This document shows positions 13,266 through 24,153 of a stretch of DNA of 64,000 nt, in pieces. The DNA comes from Diatrype stigma. Taxonomy: Eukaryota; Ascomycota; Sordariomycetes; Xylariales; Diatrypaceae. The number at the start of each line of letters is the position of its first letter. The first letter of the stretch is position 1. A program made the translations under genes and the position numbers. The DNA lies in the NCBI GenBank assembly GCA_022225965.2, contig JAKJXP020000001.1, forward strand, positions 1,240,001 to 1,304,000, read 5' to 3'. A model generated the notes under the pieces. It saw nothing but the letters and a program-made list of their open reading frames with translations, was not told the DNA's origin and ran no database searches.

Positions 13266-13941
13266 AGTAGAGGGAACTAGTTGGGAATGTTAACCTGCTG
13301 GCCTTTTCTTTTTCTATTTTGTTGACAATTCGGTGCGGCACTGGGTTCATGCCAAGTCTACTCGACCCAGTTGCCTCAACCCCGAAATCAGAAGGGTGGT
13401 AGACTATGAAAACCGTGGTTCTTCGGGGATGGGTAGTAAGGACCTCACATGTATGTTTGAGGACAATGCATACATGGATGCTGATGCCTTCGGTTCAAAG
13501 ATTAAGGCAGGCAAAAATAGAGAACACGCGCAGTGTTCCAATGGAGAGTTGAGAGCAAGTAAAGCTGTCCTAGATGTGTAAAGTCTCAAGGCAACTAGCC
13601 AAATCCGGGGAGAGGTTGGCTGGTCTCACATGATGGGAAAAGTGTAACAGGTTTGGGCCAGTACCTACGGGTGGTGGGCTCTTTCCAATCCAAAGGGGCT
13701 GCTTGGCTCACTTGACAGTTGGTGCGGCGTTGTACACATTAGAAACAGAATATCTTTAGGAGAGTGGTAGGGCGAGGACGAGAGAGAAGAGAAGGGAAAG
13801 TAGACCTAAAGAATGCCCCTTCGTGGGCGACTGATCCAAAATACCGTTCAATTATAGATTAGACTATATATTGTATTCGACTTCTCAGTTTTAATCTGTC
13901 TACCTCGGCAACTATATACTGTATATATATGGCTAACTATA
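13266..13941. other. 3'-3' intergenic region, myosin / pfa4
   Basis: Spacer of 676 bp between two convergent genes. It should hold both 3' ends; a pyrimidine-rich stretch follows the myosin stop and an AT-rich stretch (13850-13940) precedes the pfa4 stop. No gene is visible. Confidence 0.6.
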
Positions 13942-15759
13942 TCACGTATCCTCGCCATCCTTCGTGAGCACTTTGCGTCTCCGTATCAGCTCCGCCAGGG
14001 GTACGTCTTCGTCATCTTCCCCCCCTGCATCACCACCACCTGCGCTGCCAAGCGGGGGTATCAACCGCTTGTCGACAACTACGGGTGGGTCGTCATCATC
14101 CTCGTCCTCGTCCTCGTCATCGTCCACCCCATAGTCCCCTAGTTTCTCGCCATCCGCATTCACCCAGCTAGAGCCCGAGCCCGAGCGGGAGCCCGAGCTA
14201 GATACGGGTAGCTCCGCTTGGTCGAGGATCACACCACCACCAGCTCCACCATCGTAGTCGTAGCCGTGGTCATGCTCCTGCTCCCGCTCATCATCGTAGT
14301 CGTCGTACTCCACCCCCACCTCCTCGAGCTCGCCCATGATGCGTGCCCGCGTGCCCCGCCATCGCCGGAGATCGCGCTCCTGCCGCCGCCGGAACGCCTC
14401 GCGCTCCTCATGTGGGGTGCGGTACCCCTTGCCACCACCACCGCCGCTGCCGCCGCCCCCATAATACCGGGCGTCGGCATCGGCCTCCGTGGCCAGCATC
14501 TCGCGGCGGCGCTGGCGCCACAGGCGGGCGTGGCGCGCCTTCTCCGGGTCCACGGGCGGCCACATCCCCTCGCGGTCATTGAGGCCGTTCTCCTCGTAGC
14601 TCCAGCCGGTGCCCGCGGGCAGCCTTATCATCCCCATCCCCTCATCCCAGTACCCGGTGGTATCGTAATCAGAAGGAGAGGGAGAGGCAGAAGGAGCAGA
14701 AAAGGGAGCTACGGTCGGCCCGCCTGCGAACGGCCAGAACCATAGGAGCACGTTCCGCGTCCCCATGGCCTGCGCCATGTTGGCGAACACGCCGACGTCG
14801 TAGGGGAACTCGACGGGGTCGACGGCGAGATGGGGCGCGCTCAGGTCACCGCCGGGGGCGGACTCGCCGCTGCGCCACCACCCGTCCCGATCCCCACCAC
14901 CACCACCACCACCACCAGCATCATCAGAATCGCCATCGCGGCCGTCGCCGCGGTAGCCCGGCGAGCGCTCCAGGACGGCCTCGTGGCGCTCGATCTCCCA
15001 CGCCTCGATCATAGTGACGTTGAACAGCCAGCCGCGCACCGTGGTGCCCAGCAGTATGGCCAGCAAGCCCAGCGTGACGGCGCCGACCAGCGCGACGGCC
15101 GCCAGCAGCGCCAGGTGCGGGGCGGGCGGGCCCAGGTAGGCGGGCAGGTGGCGCGCGGCCCAGAGGGCGGCGAGGCGCCGCCAGACGTGGTGCAGGAGCA
15201 CGGCGAGGGCGGCGCAGGCCCAGGCCAGGAACCGCACGAAGTACGGGAAGGTCTGCAGCGAGACGCAGTTCGCCGTCCACGGGCAGTGGTGGTCCATCCG
15301 CGGCACGCAGCGCCGGCACGTGCGGCAGTGGTGCGCGCGCGGCGGCTTGGGCGCCGCGCACTTCTTGCACCAGCGGCGCTTGCGGAGCGCTGCGGCGAGG
15401 ACGTCGTCGTCGCCGTCGTCGTCGTCGTCTTCATCTTCACCATTATTGTTCTTGTTCACATTGCTGCTGCTCCTCTTCTTCCCCTTCTTCTTCTCCTCCT
15501 CGTATCGCTTCCGCAGGCCCGGCGGGAAGACGTAGCGGCCCGGGTCGACGGTGACGGCCTTGTAGTAGGTCCACCAGAGGCAGGCGACGAGGGCGTTGAA
15601 GAGGCGCGACTCGGCGGGGGTCAGCGGGCCGGGGGCCAGGTCCGGCGAGTGCGCGAACAGCCACTGCGGGGCGTAGGCGAGGAAGGCGATCAGGGCGCAG
15701 ACGAAGGGGACGAGGAGGCGCTGCAGCTCCGGGGCCGCGCTGCCGTTGAGCCATGCCAT
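13942..15759 (-). CDS. pfa4: DHHC palmitoyltransferase Pfa4
   Basis: Protein S-acyltransferase, in yeast an ER enzyme required for chitin synthase Chs3 export. A single exon encodes 605 aa. Two N-terminal membrane segments (about 15-35 and 55-70) precede the Cys-rich DHHC domain, which contains WCKKCAAPKPPRAHHC, the catalytic RMDHHCPW and the following NCVS; two more membrane segments follow. The Pfa4-specific MIEAWEIERHEA and FANMAQAMGTRNVLLWF segments support the assignment. It is longer than the roughly 430-aa family norm because of a Lys/Ser then Asp-rich insertion before the DHHC domain, Gly/Asp-rich loops and an acidic C-terminus ending PLAELIRRRKVLTKDGEDT. Third positions are strongly GC. 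The ATG chosen aligns with the family N-terminus; a TC microsatellite lies in the upstream leader. Confidence 0.93.
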   Translation of the reverse strand: MAWLNGSAAPELQRLLVPFVCALIAFLAYAPQWLFAHSPDLAPGPLTPAESRLFNALVACLWWTYYKAVTVDPGRYVFPPGLRKRYEEEKKKGKKRSSSNVNKNNNGEDEDDDDDGDDDVLAAALRKRRWCKKCAAPKPPRAHHCRTCRRCVPRMDHHCPWTANCVSLQTFPYFVRFLAWACAALAVLLHHVWRRLAALWAARHLPAYLGPPAPHLALLAAVALVGAVTLGLLAILLGTTVRGWLFNVTMIEAWEIERHEAVLERSPGYRGDGRDGDSDDAGGGGGGGGDRDGWWRSGESAPGGDLSAPHLAVDPVEFPYDVGVFANMAQAMGTRNVLLWFWPFAGGPTVAPFSAPSASPSPSDYDTTGYWDEGMGMIRLPAGTGWSYEENGLNDREGMWPPVDPEKARHARLWRQRRREMLATEADADARYYGGGGSGGGGGKGYRTPHEEREAFRRRQERDLRRWRGTRARIMGELEEVGVEYDDYDDEREQEHDHGYDYDGGAGGGVILDQAELPVSSSGSRSGSGSSWVNADGEKLGDYGVDDDEDEDEDDDDPPVVVDKRLIPPLGSAGGGDAGGEDDEDVPLAELIRRRKVLTKDGEDT

Positions 15760-16631
15760 TTTCCTCCCCCTCGAGTTCGTTCCCTGCTGATAAGTTTCCC
15801 TTGCTCTTTCTTCCTCTATCTCTCTCTCTCTCTATATATATGTGGCCTTTCGCGTTATTCACGCCATTTGTTAGTAGCTAAAGCGATTGAAAATGGGGAG
15901 CTATAAGCTAGCTATAGCACGATATGTATCACGCATATGATCGTAGAAGCAACTTCATCCTTGCGGGAGGGATAGATGTGATGTTGACTGGATGGTCAAA
16001 CTACTTTAGGTGGTTAGAAGTTAGTAGTTACTAGCTGGAGGCTCTATACGGGAGCCATCCTATGGGGGCTATAAGCCCGGGGGCTAACTATGACCCACAC
16101 TTCACAGGTGGCAGATTGCGGCTAGCCACGACCCGGGACTACTGGCTTAAGCCCATTGAAAGCGCTAAGCCTTAATACAGTATCTCTTACATGTCATTTG
16201 CTATTCGCACATACCCAGAAATGGGCTATGACTCTTAGCTATTGTGGCCGCAACCTTCGTAGCTGGCAGCCTGGCACTTAATAGTATTAAGTTAATACTT
16301 GGGCACCTTGCACATCTCTTCCCATTTCCCTCAGCCAAAGAAGAATGTGAAAAAGCGCCTTGTTTCATATGTATACTCTTATTAACAGGATGTAGGCTAC
16401 TTGAGGAATTTTGATGAGAAGATAATCCAAGTATAAACGTAATCCAGCCACGTATATAGGGGGGGTAAAGCATAATTGAGAACACGGTAACTCCAATCTC
16501 CCAGAACCTGGGATATTCCCTAAACAAGAAAGTGCAGATAAGGTGGCCGTCCACCAGATACGAAAACCAATGCTGCTTCAACGGAGAGTATATCTAGGAA
16601 GGGTGTATGATCCTTTGCTTGATTATGGCTG
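15760..16631. other. Intergenic region containing the pfa4 promoter
   Basis: No gene visible. A (TC)n/(TA)n microsatellite at about 15817-15842 sits just upstream of the pfa4 start. The rest is moderately AT-rich and includes the 3' flank of the Cys-rich membrane protein gene. A 126-codon frame in 16201-16581 has no family resemblance. Confidence 0.55.
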
Positions 16632-17614
16632 TTATATAGGAGACGCGGCTAGTTCTTGTGGAGGGCTACTATCCAAACCGCCCAGTTCGCTGGGACTCCT
16701 ATGATTTTGTGTAACTGGCTGTTGGTCATCGAACTTTGTAGTGGTGGTGTGTGGTGTCATATTATTCACCTCGGTGTTTGAACGTGGAGGCGCCGTGGAT
16801 TCTGTCGGTTTCCGTATTTTCCATAGGATGTATATGACAGCGACGATCACGAGAGCCCCAACCCCAGCACCAACCCCTATGCCAGCTTTAGCACCTGGTG
16901 TCAACGTTGATGAAGCCGTTGACGACTGAGTTGGAGGTACGTTAGGTTCGCCTAAACCCGCAGTGCTTCCTGCTGTGTTTATGTTTGAACTAGTCCCTGA
17001 GCTTGTTCTGGTTGAACTATCCCCTGTGCTAGTTCTCGTCGAAGACTCAGGATCCACTGTAGAAGAAGTGGTGAATGATGATGGTGTTGCAACAACTATG
17101 TATCTAGTGTAAGAGGCGTCCCATGTAGCTGTTGTTATCGGGTTCTCGGGTAGCACATGGAAACGGCCAACTCCACTCTCACAGCAATCGACGGTATGGT
17201 CACAACAGTATAGTGTATCGTCATTGGTGACATTGGAGCATGAAATCAGATCCACGCCCCCATTAATTCCATTCTCTAGAGTTGATTAATCAAGTTAGTC
17301 ATTTCATTGTCCTGGTATAGCCTGGTAACATCCTACTTACCGGTGCAATACTGAGCACAGTTCTCCCAATTTTCGTTAGAACAGGAACCTCGAATGATGT
17401 TTCCATTTGGTGATTGACAAAGCCCATTGGAAAGGCAAACACGGCCGATGCCGATACCCAAGTCAGATCCGCCACAGCAATTGCTCCAATCTGCGTCTGC
17501 ATTGCAAGGATAATCACCGGAAGCTATGTCTCCATTTGGATAGTAACAAGTCTCTATAGCAGAGTATGACGGGCTCAACAGAAATGCGAGGAACAATAAA
17601 GCAAGGAGGAGCAT
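16632..17614 (-). CDS. Cys-rich single-pass cell-surface protein, Mid2/WSC-like layout
   Basis: Function unknown; the architecture suggests a cell-wall or surface sensor. Two exons on the minus strand (17341-17614, 16632-17275) with a GT-AG intron and a TGACTAAC branch site; 305 aa. The start ATG at 17614 gives a clean hydrophobic signal peptide (MLLLALLFLAFLLS); an upstream in-frame ATG would bury it. The mature N-terminus has more than a dozen cysteines (TCYYPNGD..., SNCCGG, CSNENWENCAQYC, LYCCDHTVDCCESG). Then come a Ser/Thr-rich stretch likely to be O-glycosylated (about 140-200), a Gly/Ala/Val-rich membrane helix (about 205-230) with a basic stop-transfer WKIRK, and a disordered cytosolic tail. 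Similar signal-Cys-Ser/Thr-TM proteins are common in Sordariomycetes and mostly uncharacterised. Confidence 0.8.
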
Positions 17615-19266
17615 GATGCCGTTATGTGTTCCGGCTATATCCTTGAATAGAGACAAATGGGGATGGCAAACACACGGATTGAGATGGGGAGCGGGTAGAT
17701 ATCGACAAGCAGGCAACAAAGGAGTTCTGAATTATGGGCAAACTAACAGCCTAACGATTTAGACATATCAATATATACAGGTCGACATGGAAGGCTCGGG
17801 GCTAGAGTTCAAATTGTGGTAACACCGGGTTATCATAACTAATGTGGTCCTGCATTGTACCCAAGTATTCCATCCCTTATATGCTAATGGTTTTCGACAG
17901 CAACACATGACCCCTGGATATTAAAGGGCCGGGGCCCTTAGCCGATAGGTATCTACCCCTTCTCATCTCACATCCAAAGAGTCTCATCCAGCCTTTCATA
18001 CCTAATTATGGTACATGCCCTGATTATAGAATGTAAGCTGCAATACCCAGTGTGTTGTTAATCGACCAATATCCAAGAGAAGGTCAAAGCAGCATGGGAG
18101 GCCTAGTCAAGCATCTCTCATGATTGTCTATAGCTAGAGTACCTCCTATCGGTATAATGCATCCTGTAAACCTTTTACATCGAGGTTAAGATTCAATAAC
18201 AAAATACCTAAGCAGCAGTATTGAAACAAGCTATAGAATATCAACTAGGAGATTGAAGTAGTTGTATTACAGTTGTTGTTGTAGGCTAGGATACAATAAG
18301 CTCCAGTGTCCAGCTAAATACTCTCCCACAGTATGTCTCACGATGTACCGCCACACGGGATTCTTTAATCTTACAATGTACCACCCACACGAGATTCCTT
18401 ACTATTACGTTGTACCACTACACGGGTTTTGAACATGCCTCTTAGGCCGCTGTTTTAGTAAGGCCCACACCAAAGTATGGCCTGGGACCAACCTAGAAGT
18501 CCCAGATGCTCCCTGCACCTTATTCGTTGCACTTTCATACTATACACTAGGTAAAGAATCAAGAGAAGTTCCTTAACGATAAATAGGTAACCGATAAATG
18601 AAAATCAAAAGAAATGAAAGCATGTCTAACGGTAAAATGTGAAATATGAATGCTATGGTAAATAATGGTGTTCACATCTTTACTGCAGATGTGATAGATA
18701 TACTTAGGTGCAAATATGAACGAGGCTGGCGATGTGTTTGGAGGGAAAAGGTACACGTAAGTAGATCTGCAAAATGACAGACACCCGACTGTTACACGGG
18801 AACTGCAGCCAACACCAACATGGATTAGCTGCAGCCACAGGGGCAGAAGCTCGTATTGCACCTGCAACCTGAATGCACAGGTTTCAAATGCAGCCAACAG
18901 ATAATTAACAACAAGAACAGAAGCTGTAGAGCTGGAATAAAGGAGATACGTACAGGTACGTACCGATATTTACTGTATCTGAACATGCCGTCAAACCCTC
19001 CCAAAGGACCCAGACCTAAGCCAGCCCCCAAAACCACGGTTTCTTTCAGCTCTGCGGATAAGATACGGCGCAAGACAAAGCCCTTACATTGGTTCTCACT
19101 ACTTCCCCCAGCCGGGCTGCTGGTACCTGTTTGCGTTGCCTTCCACACGCCCTCCATCTGCTCGCTTAACCATTTGAGCATGGCATACCTACATTCTATT
19201 GCAGACCTCTTATGAACTTTCTAGTAATATATCCATCGGTCCTTTGACCTAGTTTCTCCGTTCATA
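17615..19266. other. Gene-free region with a decayed tandem repeat
   Basis: About 1.65 kb without a convincing gene. Three imperfect copies of a roughly 33-bp unit starting (A/T)TGTACC and containing CACACGGGATTC-like words lie at about 18341-18430. GCTGCAGCCA words recur at 18800-18900. The left end is the presumed promoter of the Cys-rich protein gene and the right end that of the glycosyltransferase. Confidence 0.55.
18341..18432. repeat. Imperfect tandem repeat, three copies of about 33 bp
   Basis: Copies begin near 18343, 18376 and 18409, each with TGTACC followed by a C/A-rich CACACGGG-type core and a T-rich tail. The copies have clearly diverged. Confidence 0.6.
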
Positions 19267-20319
19267 ATGAAGAAACATTTATTTTCCAGATGTTATGCCA
19301 TTATGACAGAACTACCATCCATGTCCACACTAAAGTTGTCTCGCCGATCCATCTACATTGTCGCTGCATGCCTTACTTTGGGGCTGTTTATTCTTGGCCC
19401 TGTTCGATACACTGGTTTTATTGAAAGTCCCATTAACCGTTAGTATTTTCTGTATGAGTCCTAAGTATTATATGCTGATCAAGTCTTGATGATAGATATT
19501 TCAAACCCTATTCCTGATATCGTACCTCTTCACTTGCGACCTTTTCCTAGGAAAGTTTGGCAGAGTTGGAAAGATGATTCCGAAGATCCTACAGAGCGAA
19601 GTGCCGGCTTCCCGCATAAATGGAGGGTTGTCAACCCAGAACACCGCTATGAGCGCCTCACTGATGCCAACATCGATGAATATGTGCAAGGAAACTTCCC
19701 TCCAAATATAGTCGATCTTTTTTTGAACGTTACAGACAACATCTTGCGGGCCGACTTTCTGAGGTACTTGGTCATGGTTCACGATGGAGGTGTATGGGCC
19801 GATATAGACGTATACCCTCATCAGCCGATCTCCTCTTGGATCCCTGATCAGTATCGCAATTCGACCAACCTCGTGATTGGAATCGAGAATGATCATCACA
19901 AACAGCCGATATGGCCCAATCTTCCATACTCAGTTCAGCTCGCCCAGTATACCATGCTAGCGAAACCCGGGCACCCTGCACTTATCGCGCTTGTCGATCA
20001 GGTGAGCAAAAACCTAGGTGACCTTCTCAACAAGAAAGGGCCCGGGGAACGGATCACATTTGAAGAGGTTATGGGAACTACAGGGCCGTTCGCCTTTACC
20101 CAGGCACTTATGAACTATTTCTCCGAAACCACAGGCCAGCGATACACCGGTAATGAGTTGGACAGGCTGCCAGACCCCGTTTTAATCGGGGATGTACTAG
20201 TGCTGCCAAAAGATAGCTTTGGGTGGTTACCTCACGAGAAGACGCACAATAAGGGGGATCCCGCCATTCTTGTCGAGCACTTGTTCATCGGGTCCTGGCG
20301 TCAGGGCCATCCTGGTTGA
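19267..20319 (+). CDS. OCH1-like glycosyltransferase (GT32 family)
   Basis: Likely Golgi type II membrane glycosyltransferase that adds a sugar, in this family usually mannose from GDP-mannose, to a glycan. Exons 19267-19438 and 19496-20319; the intron opens GTTAGT and closes GATAG; 331 aa. A short cytosolic N-terminus is followed by one hydrophobic anchor (SIYIVAACLTLGLFILGPV, about 29-47). The catalytic domain starts with the family signature KVWQSWK, continues with LRADFLRYLVMVHDGGVWADIDVYP, where the DXD motif (DID) binds metal and nucleotide-sugar, and ends GSWRQGHPG, typical of the OCH1/Hoc1-like group. OCH1 itself is longer; this resembles the many OCH1-related paralogues of Pezizomycotina, so the exact linkage is not assigned. 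The start is supported by the anchor lying in exon 1. Confidence 0.88.
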
Positions 20320-23300
20320 GATATGTTACAACGTCTCAATATGTTTCCAGGTAGCCGTCGGGGAGTTTGTCAGGGAATATATGCCAGGAGTGATAAGACA
20401 GCTGCTAGGTAGGGGGAAGGAAGGAAACAGAATAATTCGTGCCCTATGGAAGCTATAGGGGAAGGAAGTGGCTCTTATATAGCCATATGAACCCCTTAGC
20501 CCCTTCACTAGTGTATAGAGTGGGATCCTATGGATCCCTAGAACCCCTCACACATAAGCCCCCGAAAGAGTTATCGCCGTATTCCTGGCCTTGTCATGGA
20601 ACGCAGAGCCGAGACTCAAGCTGATCTTAATGATTGTTAGTTGTGTTATATTGGCCTGTGCGAGCAGCAATTCTGTATGGTCTCAATACATTTCCTTGGT
20701 TCTATAGATGAGTTGATATATGCTGTCACTTAACAGTGCTGCTCGAATGTGCTCGGTATACCTCTTTCGGCTCACGTATCCGGGAATGTATCGGGGCTCG
20801 AAAAAACCTGGCATTTCTTTTGCTGTAGGCACGTGCAATCTCGTTATGATATCTAGATGCGGAATTGGTTATCGTCACTTAAGGAGTGGGTGGTCAGAAA
20901 TAAGGCCATCTTTTCTCGGGCAAAGCGCAACTAGTCCAGAATTAAGGTCTGAGTCTGGGATGACCTCTTATTATATTCCCTCATATTCTGGCTGACATCT
21001 CTTGCGGTTATTATGGAAGAAGTGAGGCCCAGTATTGCAAATGGATATAACCAGAACTTGTCTATATAATCAAAGCAGCTATTAAAGGCACCGATGGTCG
21101 GACTTTAAGCTAGCTCTCCAACGCAAATGACATGATGACTGGCGAACGTTTGCTTGCACATCGCGACTTGCGCTGTCAAAACCCGTATACCGTTAATTGG
21201 GTTCTTGCAGAAGGATTTATTGTACGGCATCGAGGACCGGATCCAGGGGGGAAAGACTCAATCAACTCAATATAAGGCCAACCAGGCCGGATCGGATTCT
21301 CCGGTGGTGCCCCATTTTGATGATGGTGGCGTCGCTTCCGGCAAACTCCTCGTCGGCGCGGATTGCGGCCGCCCGTGCATTCGCCGTCAACACAGCGCAT
21401 CTTATTGGAATCCTTCAAGAGTGAGGAAAGGTCCTCTACTTATCTCCGTACTATTTCGTGTTGATATCAGGTTGATATCCATCGTAAACACCACAGCCAG
21501 GTCTCTGGAGGGCTCTCCTTGAAGATTGCTCTCAGGCTTGAAATAGCTATGCCGGTTGCTGACCGCTGGTGCAATCTGAGTGTCCATGACTTTGAAGTGG
21601 TCGAATACTGAGGAAGAAGACATTCGCAAGTGCAACTACGAGCGATCATGGGAGCCGGCATGGATTTGCTCACTTGGATCCGGTGGTCTTTGAGTTACAT
21701 ATTGGTGCGAACTGAGAGCTGAGAGCTGAGAGCTGAGATCTGAAAGTGTGATAGTGAAGTTACCACGCCTGCTATACCTAACCGAGATATACAATGCCTT
21801 ACCTATAATATATGTATATGTAATATAACAAGGACTAAGAGCACGGCATAAATTCGTTGCCTCATTACAACACTACTCTTTTACGTAACTCAGATCATTC
21901 CAGCGCCCATTTAGGAAATGAATAAGCTTTTTATGTAATCGAAGGCCGGTAGTTGCGGTTCGGCTGCGTCGGGAGCCTCAGACAGACAGGGGTGAAATTC
22001 CCTTATTTCGAGGCTTGCAGCTCATACCCCTGCCATGTCGGCCACCATCCGGGATCCGTAGTGGTGTGATGAACGTGACCATGCAACTTTCTCCTCCCTG
22101 AGAGGATCTTGGCCTCGATACCATCGACGCATCGAATCTCGAGATGGTCATGCCACCGTGCAGAGTTTTTCTCCGATCTCGATGGGCGCCGCCCGAACGT
22201 GCCCGTATGATTCTGGTCACTTCTGGTAACGCTCGAGTGGTTAACTAATCGTTGCAAGCCGGACCAGCCGGCATTTCGTGGAGCTAGTTTACTAGGTGGG
22301 AGACTGAATGACAGGACTGTAGTGGCCTACAAGATATATGCATGATATTTATAAGCTCCGGGAAGCTTTGGATAGATACGCCAGCTGTCTGGCCATTTTA
22401 ATATGATATGATTGAGCATTGCATCCATTGCATCTACTGTGCCAAGAGCTACGACATAATGCAACAGCCTGACGACAGCGAAGTTCAGGAAGCATACATG
22501 CGCGATCTTCGAAAGGTTTCTGCGTGACGAAAAAAGCGAGGTGCTTATGTAGGTATGTTACCGTATGTATGTAGGAGATAGAATCCCACATCCAGTGACA
22601 CCGAGTTAGGTAACGGCTTTCGACCGCTTTCGAACCCCGGCTGCGGGAAGGGTGGGTACTAGGTGGGGTTCTCTCTCGCGCTTTCCATAGCCTGCCTGAG
22701 TCTTGAGTCTTGACTTTCCCCCTTTCTGAGCCCGATCTCTAGCGGCCCCACCTTTAGGTACCTTAGGGTAGCCAGCTTGCCAGCCCTTGCCAGCGGCCCC
22801 AATCCTCTTCCTCCCGTGAGGTCGTTTATTTTCTCTTGAAGACATCTTCAGCCCGGTCTTATTGCACATTCCCCGGCATTCCATTTCCTGGTTCCATGCC
22901 TGTAACAGCACACGGCAGAATCGGAGGCTCGCAGATGGCGTTATATTGACCCACATTTGTCATTCAACCGAGAACGTCCAATCATTCGTTCGCTCGGTGA
23001 CATCACACCAGCATATATGGTGTAGCATATGGCACATCTTAGCAACATCACAAGAGTTTCCATCGAACGGTTGGTCGCTACAGTAAGTGCATGATTTGAC
23101 TAACTATGGATACCTCGAACTTGCCAATACTACGATGAGCATGTGCCCCGACTTCGGCCTCGGACTCGGACTCGTACCCGTGCGTATGTAGCTAACTACC
23201 TACATACGCAGACGAAGCTTTAGGATATACTTCCTTCCCACTCTGAAAGAGGTAATCATAAGAAATACTAAGCTAGGCCGTGCAGCGGCTGTCGAAAGCC

Positions 23301-24153
23301 GCTCAAAGCCGTTATTGACATATGCAGACGCAATGTGTGCGATTGCCCAATCAGACGGAGCCAAGAGAGAGGGGATCGAGGATCATCGAGCTATATCTCA
23401 CTCTTCAGTCGCAGTCAGTCACCTGTGCTTGCTGATCTCGTTGATCAGCTACAAGAGCCGTTGGGCGGGTCGACGTGTAGAAGTATAGTAGGTACAAAAT
23501 GTAGGCCGCTTGCGTGGGTCGCCGTTTCCAGTAGTCGATGCGCATGGTTTGACGGTTTCCCCCCTCCATGAGGAAGGGGGAGGATCTCGCTATGGCGCCT
23601 GGCATGCCGCCGAATGCCGAATGGGAATGGAAATCGTGAATCGGGTTGTGTATCGATGATGGTTACCACGTTCTGAGAACTTGAGTCACCTAATAAGGTT
23701 GACCTATGGAGCCAGTGGCTTCGGCTCGTGCGGTATGTTGGCGCCAGGGTGGCTCATCATCCATGAATCTAACTGCCGAGCAACCCGGCTTCCAGGGTAT
23801 TCGTTGAGCAGGGGGAGATGTGGTGATGTTGTAATCTTCTACCAGGCCTATTAGCTAGCTAGCTGGTGCTGTCATGGTGCTCTATGGACTGCCATTATAT
23901 CACAATGCAGTCAAGCAGTCGGGCCAGTCATCGGCGTGTGTCTATATAAAACCCATCCTCCCCTCCCTTTCCCCCCATGATCTCATTATGCCTAGGACTA
24001 TCCAGAGTCTCTGCACTGGTGCACACCTTTCACATAATTAGATCTTGAAGCACGCTGGCGATTCCACCTGTTGATACAGGGAGCTACCACTCTTATATCT
24101 GACCAATAACTATAATCTGTCTTAAGAGCTCGTATATAAAGACAAAACACACT
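20320..24153. other. Gene-poor region of 3.8 kb
   Basis: No gene can be supported. Several minus-strand frames between 21170 and 22260 have protein-like stretches, for example ending HHTTTDPGWWPTWQGYELQ near 22020, but they are short, in different frames and lack joining splice sites; they may be relics of a lost gene. A CTGAGAG tandem repeat is at 21712-21739. The right end holds a TATATAAA box (23943-23950) and an STRE-like CCCCT (23960-23964) upstream of the opsin-like gene. Confidence 0.5.
21712..21739. repeat. Heptamer tandem repeat (CTGAGAG)4
   Basis: Four consecutive 7-bp units, the last with one change (CTGAGAT). Confidence 0.85.

Noticed and set aside
15390..15459. Possible intron in Pfa4 (GTGAAC...CCGCAG)
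   Set aside because: The 70-nt interval is not a multiple of three, so removing it would break a frame that is open and matches the family on both sides.
14218..15906. Long plus-strand open frames opposite pfa4
   Set aside because: Shadow frames caused by the GC-rich codon bias of pfa4; composition is Arg/Gly/Ala-rich without domain features.
22003..22257. 84-codon minus-strand frame as a gene
   Set aside because: Peptide looks partly protein-like but has no plausible start, splice partners or domain; kept only as a possible relic.
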